From NCBI GenBank assembly GCA_022823505.1, contig JAJEIA010000144.1, positions 1 through 48,364 on the forward strand: a stretch of DNA of 48,364 nt, given 5' to 3'. The notes beneath the pieces were generated by a model. It was not told where the DNA came from. It saw nothing but the letters and a program-made list of their open reading frames with translations, and ran no database searches. Below, piece after piece: positions 15,688 to 26,283 of the stretch. Within the stretch, counting starts at the first letter, position 1. Each line of letters starts with the position of its first letter. The translations under genes and the position numbers were made by a program. This DNA is from Dehalococcoidia bacterium. Lineage in GTDB: Bacteria; Chloroflexota; Dehalococcoidia; Lucifugimonadales; UBA3495.

Positions 15688-16821
15688 ATGACCACCAACA
15701 TCCCGGACACCGTGCGCGAGGGCACTCAGCCGGTGGAGATGCTGCTCAATATGGGGCCGCAGCATCCCTCCACCCACGGCGTGTTCCGCATGGTGCTCTG
15801 GGTTGACGGCGAAAAAGTGGTCGACGTCGAGCCGCACATCGGCTACCTGCATCGCGGATCCGAGAAGCTTTGTGAGGGCGAGCAGTACCACCAGGTTGTC
15901 ACCCTGTTCGACCGGCTGGATTACATCGGCAATTTCAACAATGAGTTGGCGTATTGCATGGCCGTGGAAAAGCTGATGGGCCTGGAGGTGCCGGAACGGG
16001 CCGAATACATCCGCGTCATCCTGTGCGAACTGAACCGCATCGCCAGCCACCTGCTGTACGTGGGAACTATGGGTCTCGACGCCGGGGCCATGACGCCGGT
16101 GATGTTCTCCTTCCGCGGACGCGAGCGCGTGCAGGCGCTGTTTGAAGCCGTATCCGGCGCGCGCATGATGCACAATTATTTCCGCATCGGTGGCCTCAAA
16201 GAGGATGTCCCGGACAATTTTCGGCAGTTGGTCGATGAGTTGATGCCGCTGCTGCGGGAAGACGTCGAGCAGAGCGACCGCATACTGACTTTCAACGAGA
16301 TTTTCCTCTCCCGCCTCAAGGACGTTAGCCCAATCGGGGCCGACGAGGCGATCGCCCTGGGGCTAACGGGCCCCCTGCTCCGCGCGTGCGGGTACGAGTA
16401 TGACGTCCGCAAGGCGCAGCCGTACTCCATCTACGACCGTTTTGACTTCGAGGTCCCGGTGGGGCTGGACGGAGACTGTTGGGACCGACACTGGGTGCGC
16501 GTCCAGGAGATGTACCAGTCCCTGCGCATCGTGGAGCAGGCGATGGAACAGCTGCCCGAGGGACCGGTAGCCTCCTCCCTCGGCCGCCGCTTGATCCGCC
16601 CTCCCGCCGGCGAGGCGTACGTTCGCGCCGAGAATCCGAGGGGCGAGATCGGCGTGTACCTCGTCAGCGACGGTACCGACCGACCCTACCGGGTGAAGGT
16701 GCGGCCACCGTCGTTCTGCAACCTGTCCGCCCTGCGCCGGCTATTGGCAGACACCTGGCTGGCGGACAGCGTCGTGGTGCTTGGTTCCCTGGACATCGTG
16801 CTCGGCGAGGTGGACCGGTGA
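15688..16821 (+). CDS. nuoD: NADH-quinone oxidoreductase subunit D
   Basis: NuoD (377 aa) is the 49-kDa subunit that forms the quinone cavity with NuoB. Signatures present are LLNMGPQHPSTHGVFRMVLW (with the quinone-site His), EPHIGYLHRGSEKLCEG, VILCELNRIASHLLYVG and the C-terminal YLVSDGTDRPYRVKVRPPSFCNLSAL. The C-terminus ends LGEVDR as usual. Its stop overlaps the nuoH GTG start (GTGA). Confidence 0.97.
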   Translation: MTTNIPDTVREGTQPVEMLLNMGPQHPSTHGVFRMVLWVDGEKVVDVEPHIGYLHRGSEKLCEGEQYHQVVTLFDRLDYIGNFNNELAYCMAVEKLMGLEVPERAEYIRVILCELNRIASHLLYVGTMGLDAGAMTPVMFSFRGRERVQALFEAVSGARMMHNYFRIGGLKEDVPDNFRQLVDELMPLLREDVEQSDRILTFNEIFLSRLKDVSPIGADEAIALGLTGPLLRACGYEYDVRKAQPYSIYDRFDFEVPVGLDGDCWDRHWVRVQEMYQSLRIVEQAMEQLPEGPVASSLGRRLIRPPAGEAYVRAENPRGEIGVYLVSDGTDRPYRVKVRPPSFCNLSALRRLLADTWLADSVVVLGSLDIVLGEVDR

Positions 16822-17927
16822 GTTTCCTCGTCGATCTGGCATGGAGCGCCCTCGGGCTGGCGATCATGTTCGCCGTTCTCTCGGTCATTGTTCTGTCGAT
16901 GACCTGGCTGGAACGCAAGGCGCTGGGTCGCCTGCAACTGCGCTACGGGCCGACCCGCACCGGACTATTCGGGTTGATGCAGCCCATCGCCGACGCGGTG
17001 AAGCTGATCCTCAAGGAGGACATCATCCCCGACGATTCGGAAAAAGCCATCTTCTGGATCGCTCCGGTGATTGTGGTCGTGTCCGCCTTCGTCATCTGGG
17101 TCACCATTCCCGGCGGCGACAACGTGGTTATCCGAAACCTGCCGCTGGGGCTGTTCTACATCATCGCCTTCGCCGTGATCGGCATACTCGGATTGGTGCT
17201 GGCCGGCTGGGGGTCGGCGAACAAGTACGGCATCATGGGCGGTTTGCGGTCGGCCGCGCAGCTGATTTCCTACGAAATCCCGGTGGTGCTGGTCGCTGCT
17301 GCCGTGGCCATCCTGGCCCAATCCCTGGATATGCGGGAAATCGTTTCACAGCAGTCCTCCTATCCCTACCTGGTGGTGCTGCCCCTGGGATTCGTGGTGT
17401 TTTTCATCGCCGGTTTGGCCGAAGTGGGACGCACGCCCTTCGACATCTACCACGCCGAGAGCGAGGTGGTGGGAGGCCCGTTCGTGGAGTACAGTGGCGC
17501 CCACTGGTCGGTGTTTTTCCTGGCAGAGTACATCAACACCTTTGCCATCGCCGCGCTGACCACCCTGCTGTTCCTGGGCGGATGGGGCGGCCCCGGCCTC
17601 CCCGACGTGGTGTGGTTCCTCTTCAAGACCTACGCCGTGGTGCTGGTGGTGTTCTGGGTCCGGGGAACCTTCCCGCGCCTGCGCATAGACCAGTTGATGG
17701 CCTTCGCGTGGAAGGTGATGGTTCCGCTGTCCTTCTACACCGTCATCATTGCCGCCGTGTACCGGTTCTACGGCCTGCCCTGGTGGAGCCTGACCATCAT
17801 GTCGGCGGCCGGACTCGCGGTTGCCGGGTGGATCATCTACCGGCGCATGACCGGGCCGGCCCGTCGGGTTGCGGAAGTGCAGCGACAGCTTGCCGCGCGT
17901 CGGGCGGTGACGGGAGCACGCACCTGA
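16818..17927 (+). CDS. nuoH: NADH-quinone oxidoreductase subunit H
   Basis: NuoH (369 aa) is the membrane subunit linking the quinone site to the proton channels. WLERKALGRLQLRYGPTRTG and LMQPIADAVKLILKEDIIP are the conserved first loops. AGLAEVGRTPFDIYHAESEVVGGPFVEYSG is the acidic E-channel loop, and RGTFPRLRIDQLMAFAWKVMVPLSF is the C-terminal signature. An open frame extends upstream to 16479 inside nuoD, but the GTG at 16818 matches the family N-terminus and overlaps the nuoD stop. Confidence 0.97.
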   Translation: MSFLVDLAWSALGLAIMFAVLSVIVLSMTWLERKALGRLQLRYGPTRTGLFGLMQPIADAVKLILKEDIIPDDSEKAIFWIAPVIVVVSAFVIWVTIPGGDNVVIRNLPLGLFYIIAFAVIGILGLVLAGWGSANKYGIMGGLRSAAQLISYEIPVVLVAAAVAILAQSLDMREIVSQQSSYPYLVVLPLGFVVFFIAGLAEVGRTPFDIYHAESEVVGGPFVEYSGAHWSVFFLAEYINTFAIAALTTLLFLGGWGGPGLPDVVWFLFKTYAVVLVVFWVRGTFPRLRIDQLMAFAWKVMVPLSFYTVIIAAVYRFYGLPWWSLTIMSAAGLAVAGWIIYRRMTGPARRVAEVQRQLAARRAVTGART

Positions 17928-17937
17928 ACGCGTATGC

Positions 17938-17946
17938 TGGTATCAT
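17938..17946 (+). promoter_or_regulatory. Extended -10-like element in front of the Uma2 gene
   Basis: TGGTATCAT matches TGnTATnAT and lies 28 nt upstream of the Uma2 ATG, in the only sizeable gap between nuoH and the next gene. It suggests the embedded gene can be transcribed on its own. Confidence 0.35.
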
Positions 17947-17973
17947 ATTCGCAATTCTAGGCAGAGTGCCGCC

Positions 17974-18561
17974 ATGACAACCCGCACCCGCAAAATCACC
18001 GTCGACGAGTTCTGGGAAATGGTCAGTGATCCCGGCCATCGCTATGAATTGGTGGATGGAGAACTGGTAGACATGGACGGCAAACCCAGGCACGGAAGGA
18101 TTACAACCCGGATCGGCGCCTTGCTTCAAATCCATGCTTTCGAATCCCAATTGCCCCTGGACGTCGGGGTGAGCACAGGGTTCGTGATGAGTGAAACTAC
18201 ATTGCGCTTCCCGGACGTGCACGTGACCTCCTGGGAACGATTGGCTGAATACGATGAGGCAGCGCCGGGCTGGCCGCGTCTCGCTCCGGATGTAGCCATT
18301 GAAATCGTTTCAGCGAGCAACACCCCGGCCGCTTTGGACCGCAAGACTGCGGAGTATTTCGCTGGTGGCTCCCGGGCCGTATGGATAGCCGATCCGGACC
18401 CGCGCACCGTGAAAATCAGGAGACCGGGGCAACCGGAACGTATCCTTGGTCCGGTCGACGTTTTGACCGGCGACCCGGAGATACCCGGTTTTTCCTGCGC
18501 CGTTGCCGATATCTTCGCGGTGCTGGACCGACCCGGCGCACCCGCTCCCCCGGACGAATAG
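17974..18561 (+). CDS. Uma2 family (DUF820) PD-(D/E)XK-like endonuclease
   Basis: The 195-aa protein has the Uma2 layout: TVDEFWEMVSDPGHRYELVDGELVDM at the N-terminus, HGRITTRIGALL, then DVHVTSWERL. The PD-(D/E)XK core is APDVAIEIVSASNTPAALDRKTAEYFAGGSRAVWIADPDPRTVKI, with Asp in PDVAIEIVS, Glu two residues on, and Lys in DRKTAEYF as the likely catalytic set. The function of Uma2 proteins is largely unknown; they are abundant in cyanobacteria and Chloroflexota and often mobile. It sits between nuoH and nuoI, where it has no evident role in respiration, and is preceded by a possible promoter of its own. Confidence 0.88.
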   Translation: MTTRTRKITVDEFWEMVSDPGHRYELVDGELVDMDGKPRHGRITTRIGALLQIHAFESQLPLDVGVSTGFVMSETTLRFPDVHVTSWERLAEYDEAAPGWPRLAPDVAIEIVSASNTPAALDRKTAEYFAGGSRAVWIADPDPRTVKIRRPGQPERILGPVDVLTGDPEIPGFSCAVADIFAVLDRPGAPAPPDE

Positions 18562-18565
18562 AGCC

Positions 18566-19096
18566 ATGCTGGAAAGCCTGAAAGGAATGATGCTCACCCT
18601 CGCGTCCACGGTCTCCGGGTTCCGCCGGCCGGTGACGCAGCAGTACCCCAAAGAGCCAACCCCCGTGCGGCCGCGCTTCATGGGGTTCCCGGCGCTCACC
18701 TGGGATGGCGAAATCAGCGAACCCTACTGCACCGGCTGCATGGTGTGCATCCGCAATTGTCCGACGCAATGCATGTCGGCCAGCATGATGGACAACCCGA
18801 AGCACGCCGACGGCGAAAGCAGTCGGCGCAAGATCGTCGATTACTTTGAAATCAATTTGAACCGATGTATATTGTGCGGCATCTGCGTCGAGTACTGTAA
18901 TTTCGACGCCATCGTCATGAGTCACGAGCACGAGATGAGCACCTACGCGCGCAACGGAGATCGGGTCGATCTCCCGGCACTGCTGGACATCGGCAAGAAA
19001 TACCAGGACGATACCGCGTGGATCCCGCCCACCGTGCTGGCGAAGCAGAAAGCCGACGCTGCCAAAGCGGCCGCCGAAGCAGAATCCCCGGAGTGA
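18566..19096 (+). CDS. nuoI: NADH-quinone oxidoreductase subunit I (2x[4Fe-4S] ferredoxin)
   Basis: NuoI (176 aa) carries clusters N6a and N6b. The two CxxCxxCxxxCP motifs are YCTGCMVCIRNCPTQC and CILCGICVEYCNFDAI. The C-terminal Ala/Lys/Glu-rich tail (LAKQKADAAKAAAEAE) is typical of actinobacterial and Chloroflexi homologues. The ATG at 18566 is 4 nt after the Uma2 stop; an upstream extension of the frame to 18503 lies inside the Uma2 gene and is not used. Confidence 0.96.
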   Translation: MLESLKGMMLTLASTVSGFRRPVTQQYPKEPTPVRPRFMGFPALTWDGEISEPYCTGCMVCIRNCPTQCMSASMMDNPKHADGESSRRKIVDYFEINLNRCILCGICVEYCNFDAIVMSHEHEMSTYARNGDRVDLPALLDIGKKYQDDTAWIPPTVLAKQKADAAKAAAEAESPE

Positions 19097-19109
19097 ACCG
19101 AGGCTGACC

Positions 19110-19415
19110 GTGCCCAGAGAAGACGAAACTTTCCGGAATATATCGGCGCGCCACCCGCAGTATTGCACCTGCGTGGAGTGCGTTGAGAAGCGGAAATCCG
19201 GCCAGGACGAAACCGTCGCCGGCAAGGTGGGGAAGATTGCTGGCAGGATCGCCGGCAAGGCCGCCAAAGCCGGGAAAATCGGAAAGGGCAAGAAGCGCGG
19301 CAAGGCCGGCGCTTCCGGGAAGGCCCGTGGTCGAACGCGGTCGTTATCCGAGCCCGTGCGCAAGCACAAGGCCGACTGCGAGTGCGCAACCTGTACGCTC
19401 CTCAAGTCAATTTAG
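19110..19415 (+). CDS. Lys/Gly/Ala-rich small protein with two CxCxxC knuckles
   Basis: I do not recognise a named family. The 101-aa protein has an N-terminal HPQYCTCVECVEKRKSG and a C-terminal HKADCECATCTLLKSI, each giving His-x3-Cys-x-Cys-x2-Cys. These look like two halves of one zinc site or two small knuckles. They are joined by a basic linker of about 60 residues rich in GK, GR and AGK repeats, resembling histone H1 or nucleic-acid-binding tails. The GTG at 19110 is 13 nt after nuoI. Its position in the nuo operon could reflect metal/cluster maturation or simple cargo; nucleic-acid binding is the more natural reading of the linker. Confidence 0.65.
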   Translation: MPREDETFRNISARHPQYCTCVECVEKRKSGQDETVAGKVGKIAGRIAGKAAKAGKIGKGKKRGKAGASGKARGRTRSLSEPVRKHKADCECATCTLLKSI

Positions 19416-19574
19416 GTGTTGGTCCACCAGGATTCCAGGGCCGGTCCGCCTATTCAGTAATGCCGACACCGAAACCACACCCTCACCACCGGAGCCGCCA
19501 GCGGGGCGGCTCATACTTTGGCAGCGCACCGGGTCTCTGCATGCGGAACCCGGTAGGACGGGACGTGTAGACCC

Positions 19575-20093
19575 GTGGCGCTGGCCCTGTTCGTAATCGT
19601 GGCCATTTTCACCCTCGGCGGCGCCGTGGGGGTCGTGGCAACTCGTAACGTGGTCCATGCCGCATTGTTCCTCTTGCTGTCCCTGTTGGGCGCGGCCGGG
19701 GCCTACCTGCTGCTGTTCGCTGAGTTTCTGGCCTTGGTGCAGGTGCTCATTTATGGCGGCGCGATCACCATAGTCGTCCTGTTTGCGGTGATGCTCACCC
19801 GCTCGTCGGAATATCCCCGGATCACGGACAACAAGCAGTGGCCGTTGGGTTTGATAACGGCTATCGTGCTGGCAGTTGTGCTGGGCGCGGCTTTCTGGTT
19901 GGCCCCAGACGTGGCGGCAGAGCCCCAGGCGCCGGCGTTCACGGAACTCGGCGCGGCCCTGTTCACCAAGTGGGCGCTGCCCTTTGAGATCGCTTCTCTC
20001 GTGCTGCTGGTGGCCCTCATCGGGGCCATCATCATCGCCCGGACGCAGAACGTTGCGACGCAAGCCGATACGCCGGCGGAAGGCGAGGGTTAG
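19575..20093 (+). CDS. nuoJ: NADH-quinone oxidoreductase subunit J
   Basis: NuoJ (172 aa) is a five-helix membrane subunit. GVVATRNVVHAALFLLLSLLGAAGAYLLLFAEFLALVQVLIYGGAITIVVLFAVMLT contains the conserved pi-bulge helix (LALVQVLIYGGAI). The GTG at 19575 follows a 159-nt spacer after the CxCxxC protein gene; that spacer shows no gene and no obvious signal. nuoK begins 7 nt downstream. Confidence 0.95.
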   Translation: MALALFVIVAIFTLGGAVGVVATRNVVHAALFLLLSLLGAAGAYLLLFAEFLALVQVLIYGGAITIVVLFAVMLTRSSEYPRITDNKQWPLGLITAIVLAVVLGAAFWLAPDVAAEPQAPAFTELGAALFTKWALPFEIASLVLLVALIGAIIIARTQNVATQADTPAEGEG

Positions 20094-20100
20094 CCGCGCA

Positions 20101-20421
20101 ATGGTGCCCCTGCTTTATTTCCAGCTCCTGGGAGCCGCCCTGTTCGGGATCGGTTTCTACGGAGTCCTCGCGCGTCGGAGCGCGGTGCTCATCGTCCTGT
20201 CCATCGAGTTGATGCTGAATGCCGTGAACATCAACCTGATCGCGGCCGCCTCCTACCTGAACGGTACAGGTCGTTTCGCCGCCTTCGACGGCCAGATCAT
20301 CGCGATCTTTGTCATCACGGTCGCCGCTGCGGAGGTCGGGTTGGCCTTCGCCATCATCCTGCGAATGTATCGCAATCGCGGTACCGTCAACGTCGACGAA
20401 ATCAACCTACTCAAGTGGTGA
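20101..20421 (+). CDS. nuoK: NADH-quinone oxidoreductase subunit K
   Basis: NuoK (106 aa) is a three-helix antiporter-like subunit. The membrane glutamates are visible in VLSIELMLNAVNINLIAA and VAAAEVGLAFAIIL. The gene starts at ATG 20101 (MVPLLYFQLLGAALFGIG). It ends 1 nt before nuoL. Confidence 0.96.
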   Translation: MVPLLYFQLLGAALFGIGFYGVLARRSAVLIVLSIELMLNAVNINLIAAASYLNGTGRFAAFDGQIIAIFVITVAAAEVGLAFAIILRMYRNRGTVNVDEINLLKW

Positions 20422-20422
20422 C

Positions 20423-22360
<1,938 letters not shown>

Positions 22361-22385
22361 CCGGCGGCGCTGACCGACACTGACC

Positions 22386-23900
22386 ATGGCCAATTTCGAC
22401 CAGGTATCTCTCCTGCTGCTGGTGCTGGTGCCCCTGGCCGGCGCTGCCCTGGCGATGTTCCTGCCCAGGGACCGCCCGCGGGACGCCTGGCAGTTCGCCA
22501 TCTTTGTCGCCGTGGTGTGCTTCATCCTCTCCGTGATTGTGTTCCTGCGCTATGACTACGGCGCCGGCGGCGTCCAGATGGTTCGGGAATACCCCTGGAT
22601 CGGGCACCCGGTGAACATCAGCCTGCACCTCGGATTGAACGGCATCGGCGCGCCCCTCGTGCTGCTCAATGGCATCGTCCTGCTGGGCGCGGTCCTGATC
22701 AGCCAGACCATCACCCGCCGGACGCGCGACTTCTTCGTGCTCCTGCTGGCCCTGGGAGCCGGCGTGTTTGGGGTGTTCGTGGTCCGCGACCTGTTCTTCC
22801 TGTTCTTCTTCTACGAACTGGCCGTGTTGCCCATGTACCTGCTCATCGGCGTGTGGGGCAGCAGCACCGACTTCGGCTCCTTCCTGCGCACCAAGGAATA
22901 CGGCGCGATGAAGCTGATGTTGATGCTGGTCGCAGGCAGCATCCTCATCTGGGTAGGCATCCTGGCCCTGTACGTGGCATCCTCTCAGGCGGGCGACCCC
23001 ACCTTCAACATCGACAAGCTGGCCGCGCTCCAGCAGGGCGGCGCAGTCTCCCGCCTGACCCAGATGTGGGTGTTCCCTTTCTTCGCGCTGGGTTTCGGCG
23101 TGCTGGCTGGCCTCTGGCCCTTCCATACTTGGTCGCCCGACGGCCACGTGGCCGCGCCCACCGGCGTCAGCATGTTGCACGCCGGCGTCCTCATGAAACT
23201 GGGAGCCTTTGGCATCATCCAGGTTGGTATGATTCTCACCCCCCAGGGGGCAGAGGTGTGGATGCCGGTACTCATCGGGCTGGGCACGGTGAACGTCATC
23301 TACGGCGCGATCTCCGCGCTGTCGCAGAACGATCTCAAGTACGTCATCGGCTATTCCAGTGTCAGCCACATGGGCTACGTGCTCATGGGTATTGCCACGC
23401 TCCATCCCGTAGGTCTCGCCGGCGCGGTGCTCCAGATGTTCTCCCACGGCATAATGACGGCCCTCATGTTCGCCATGGTGGGAGCCATCTACGAACGGGC
23501 CCACATTCGCGACAGCATGATCCTCAACGGCCTCATCAAGCGCATGGGCACGACCACGTTTTTCTTCGCCATCGCCGGCCTCGCGTCGCTGGGCCTGCCC
23601 GGGCTGAGCGGGTTCATCGCCGAGTTCATGGTCTTCACTGGAGCCTTCCGAACCTACCTGCCGCTGGCGGTGCTGGGCGTCATCGGTGCGGCCATCACGG
23701 CCGTCTACATCCTGCGCCTCCTCGCCCGCTCCTTCTTCGGCGAGGGCGATCCCCAGTGGGACCACCTCACCGACGCCAGTACCGTTGAGAAAGGCGTGGG
23801 CGCTGCGTTCGTCCTGATCCTCATCGCGGTGGGCGTCTGGCCCGCTCCGCTGCTGCGCGTCATCAACACCGGCGTCCAAAGCGCGCTGGCGGTGTTTTAG
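22386..23900 (+). CDS. nuoM: NADH-quinone oxidoreductase subunit M
   Basis: NuoM (504 aa) is the second antiporter-like subunit. FFYELAVLPMYLLIGVWG holds the conserved Glu, and FGVLAGLWPFHTWSPDGHVAAPTGVSMLHAGVLMKLGAFG is the signature with the pump Lys. SQNDLKYVIGYSSVSHMGYVLMG follows. Start ATG at 22386; 12 nt precede nuoN. Confidence 0.97.
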   Translation: MANFDQVSLLLLVLVPLAGAALAMFLPRDRPRDAWQFAIFVAVVCFILSVIVFLRYDYGAGGVQMVREYPWIGHPVNISLHLGLNGIGAPLVLLNGIVLLGAVLISQTITRRTRDFFVLLLALGAGVFGVFVVRDLFFLFFFYELAVLPMYLLIGVWGSSTDFGSFLRTKEYGAMKLMLMLVAGSILIWVGILALYVASSQAGDPTFNIDKLAALQQGGAVSRLTQMWVFPFFALGFGVLAGLWPFHTWSPDGHVAAPTGVSMLHAGVLMKLGAFGIIQVGMILTPQGAEVWMPVLIGLGTVNVIYGAISALSQNDLKYVIGYSSVSHMGYVLMGIATLHPVGLAGAVLQMFSHGIMTALMFAMVGAIYERAHIRDSMILNGLIKRMGTTTFFFAIAGLASLGLPGLSGFIAEFMVFTGAFRTYLPLAVLGVIGAAITAVYILRLLARSFFGEGDPQWDHLTDASTVEKGVGAAFVLILIAVGVWPAPLLRVINTGVQSALAVF

Positions 23901-23912
23901 GCGGTTACCGGA

Positions 23913-25469
23913 ATGCCAATCGATTACACCGCCAATCTGTACCTGCTGACGCCGGAGTTCGTCCTCACGGCGCTGGCGTTCCTGGTGTTCACGGTGGACC
24001 TCTTCCTGCCCGAGAACCGCAAGGAGTGGCTGGCCGGCCTGTCGGTGGTCAGCCTCGTGGCCGTGATGGTCATCGCCATCCTCATGCGGCCGTCGGGCTC
24101 GATCGAGCTGTACGGCGGCCTCATAGTCGTCGACAGTTTCGGCCTCTTTTTCAAGATATTCTTCCTGGCCATCGGCGTGGGCATCATCGCGTTGTCGGTT
24201 GAGTACGGACGCGATCGTCTCGAGCACCGCGGCGAGTTCTATGGGCTGCTGCTCTTCTCCGTTCTCGGCATGAACCTCATGGCCATGTCCCGGGAACTGC
24301 TCACCGCCTACATCGCCCTGGAACTGCTCTCCTTCAGCCTTTACGTCATGGTGGCATATGGATTGCGCGAGGCGCGCTCCAACGAGGCTGGCATCAAGTA
24401 CATCATCATCGGCGCGCTGTCGTCGGCCATCATGCTCTACGGGCTCAGCAACATCTACGCCGCCCTGGGTACCACCTTCTTCGCCGGCATCGCCGAGGAG
24501 TTGGCGTCACCCGGCGCCGTGAGCCCGGTACTGTGGGTGGGTGTGGCGTTGCTGGTTGTCGGGCTGGGGTTCAAGCTGTCGGCGGTGCCCTTCCACATGT
24601 GGGCCCCGGACGCCTACGAAGGCGCGCCCTTGCCGGTGACCGCCTACCTCGCCATCGGATCAAAAGCCGCCGCTTTCGCCCTGACCCTGCGCCTCTTCGC
24701 CGAGGCCATCGTTCCCGCCGTGGACCGCTGGGACGAGTGGCAACTGGTTATCGCCGTGCTGGCCGCAGTCACCATGCTCCTGGGCAACCTGGTGGCGTTG
24801 GCCCAGCGGAACCTGAAGCGGCTCATGGCTTACAGCAGCATCGGACACGTGGGCTACGCCCTGGCCGGCATCGCGGTGCTGGGCAGCGACTTTGCCCTGG
24901 CTGCCAAGTCGGTGGTCTTCTACCTGGTGGTGTACGCTGTGACCAACCTGGTGGTGTTCGCCGGCGTCACCGCCTACTACAATCGCACCGGCCAGGACAA
25001 CATCGCGGACCTGGCCGGCCTGGCCGACCGGCAGCCCTTTGTCGCCGCCGCCATCGCCATCGGCCTGTTCTCCCTGGCCGGCCTGCCCATATTCGCCGGG
25101 TTCACCGCCAAGTTCTACCTGTTCGCGGCCGTGGCCGACGGCGGGTTCCTGTGGCTGGCCGGCGTCGCAATCTTCGCCAGCCTGATTTCCCTCTACTACT
25201 ACCTGCAGGTTCTCCGCCAGATGTACATCGAGCGGCCGTCCAACCCCGACCATGCCGAAGAGGAACACGAACCCGCCACCGATCAAGGAGAGGTTCACGC
25301 CCACGACACTCACGACGACCCACCGGTTCCGGCCATGCCTCGCCCGTCGCTGCTGCTCACGGCCACCATGGGCGCGGGCCTGCTGGTCGTAACCTGGCTG
25401 GGCGTCTACCCCGCCCCGCTGCTGGGCCTGATCGACGCCGCCAGCGCGGCGATCGTGCCATTGGGATAA
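23913..25469 (+). CDS. nuoN: NADH-quinone oxidoreductase subunit N
   Basis: NuoN (518 aa) is the third antiporter-like subunit. ELLTAYIALELLSFSLYVMVAYG, then LGFKLSAVPFHMWAPDAYEGAPLPVTAYLAIGSKAAAFAL and RNLKRLMAYSSIGHVGYALAG are the family signatures. A His/Glu/Asp-rich loop (HAEEEHEPATDQGEVHAHDTHDD) precedes the last helix. It is the last nuo gene; nuoE, nuoF and nuoG are not in the cluster. Confidence 0.97.
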   Translation: MPIDYTANLYLLTPEFVLTALAFLVFTVDLFLPENRKEWLAGLSVVSLVAVMVIAILMRPSGSIELYGGLIVVDSFGLFFKIFFLAIGVGIIALSVEYGRDRLEHRGEFYGLLLFSVLGMNLMAMSRELLTAYIALELLSFSLYVMVAYGLREARSNEAGIKYIIIGALSSAIMLYGLSNIYAALGTTFFAGIAEELASPGAVSPVLWVGVALLVVGLGFKLSAVPFHMWAPDAYEGAPLPVTAYLAIGSKAAAFALTLRLFAEAIVPAVDRWDEWQLVIAVLAAVTMLLGNLVALAQRNLKRLMAYSSIGHVGYALAGIAVLGSDFALAAKSVVFYLVVYAVTNLVVFAGVTAYYNRTGQDNIADLAGLADRQPFVAAAIAIGLFSLAGLPIFAGFTAKFYLFAAVADGGFLWLAGVAIFASLISLYYYLQVLRQMYIERPSNPDHAEEEHEPATDQGEVHAHDTHDDPPVPAMPRPSLLLTATMGAGLLVVTWLGVYPAPLLGLIDAASAAIVPLG

Positions 25470-25492
25470 TTGCTGACGGAGCCGGTCATGCC

Positions 25493-25510
25493 TGCACCGA
25501 ACTCGGTGCA
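25493..25510. terminator. Hairpin between convergent nuoN and the DUF1828 gene
   Basis: TGCACCGA, AC, TCGGTGCA is a perfect inverted repeat in the 46-nt gap between two converging genes. It may terminate both transcripts. No T-run follows on either strand, so it is not a textbook intrinsic terminator. Confidence 0.45.
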
Positions 25511-25515
25511 ACCCA

Positions 25516-26283
25516 TCACGCCGCCAATTCGTGACGTACTGCTTCGCGTTGCGTCCACAACACTGGGAGCACCTCGTAATTTCTTAACGCTTCCTCGACA
25601 TTGCCAGAGACGGATTGGTCGGTATCGTTCAGAAATGCGTAGGTGCGAGAATCCGATGGACGTATGTCACGAGTATCAATGTACGAAAATACGATTGCTT
25701 GGGCGATGTCTCGGCTCGGACGGTTCACGGTCCGCAACAGTCGCTCGGGATGAGAACGAGATTTGGGAATAATGAAGTTGAACCGATGATCGTACCCGCT
25801 TTTTCCTTTCAAAGTAACGTCCGGTGTGTACCGGATATCGCAGTCGTCCAGCCATGCGGCCACGTCCTCCAAAAATAAGCTGGCAACCGTAGACTGCGCC
25901 AAATAGAAGAGGTCGTTAACAGCCAGCATGGCTTGAAGCAGGCTGTGCTTACGTACCGCGAAATTGGCTGACACCGCCCTGACTTCCAAGCGACGATTTT
26001 CTATAAGTTCGACACCGAAACCCCGTAGCGTGGTAGCAAGGATATCTTGCCGCCGCGGACTGTCGATGGGACAACCAGCCATCTCTAGGTCGTCCAAAAT
26101 AAACCCATCGTCAGTCAGCAAGAATCCCTCACCCGATTTCGTGGCATATATCTGGATATAGTCATTATGGCGATCCAGATGAGGCGTCGTGATTTCGTAC
26201 CAACCGTCGATCTGGCGTAAGGTGGTCTTATCCTTCAGCCAATCCCAATATTGGTCCAACAAAATCTGGATGTCGTCGTTCAC
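25516..26283 (-). CDS. DUF1828/DUF1829 domain protein
   Basis: The 255-aa protein starts (GTG at 26283) VNDDIQILLDQYWDWLKDKT. The N-terminal half matches DUF1828: ITTPHLDRHNDYIQIYATKSGEGFLLTDDGFILDDLEMAG. The second half, DVTLKGKSGYDHRFNFIIPKSRSHPERLLRTVNRPSRDIAQAIVFSYIDTRD, matches DUF1829. These proteins are of unknown biochemical function and are often found in variable, defence-like regions. Its start overlaps the upstream DUF6978 stop by 4 bp (GTGA). The open frame extends upstream to 26406 inside the DUF6978 gene, but GTG 26283 fits the family N-terminus. Confidence 0.8.
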   Translation of the reverse strand: MNDDIQILLDQYWDWLKDKTTLRQIDGWYEITTPHLDRHNDYIQIYATKSGEGFLLTDDGFILDDLEMAGCPIDSPRRQDILATTLRGFGVELIENRRLEVRAVSANFAVRKHSLLQAMLAVNDLFYLAQSTVASLFLEDVAAWLDDCDIRYTPDVTLKGKSGYDHRFNFIIPKSRSHPERLLRTVNRPSRDIAQAIVFSYIDTRDIRPSDSRTYAFLNDTDQSVSGNVEEALRNYEVLPVLWTQREAVRHELAA

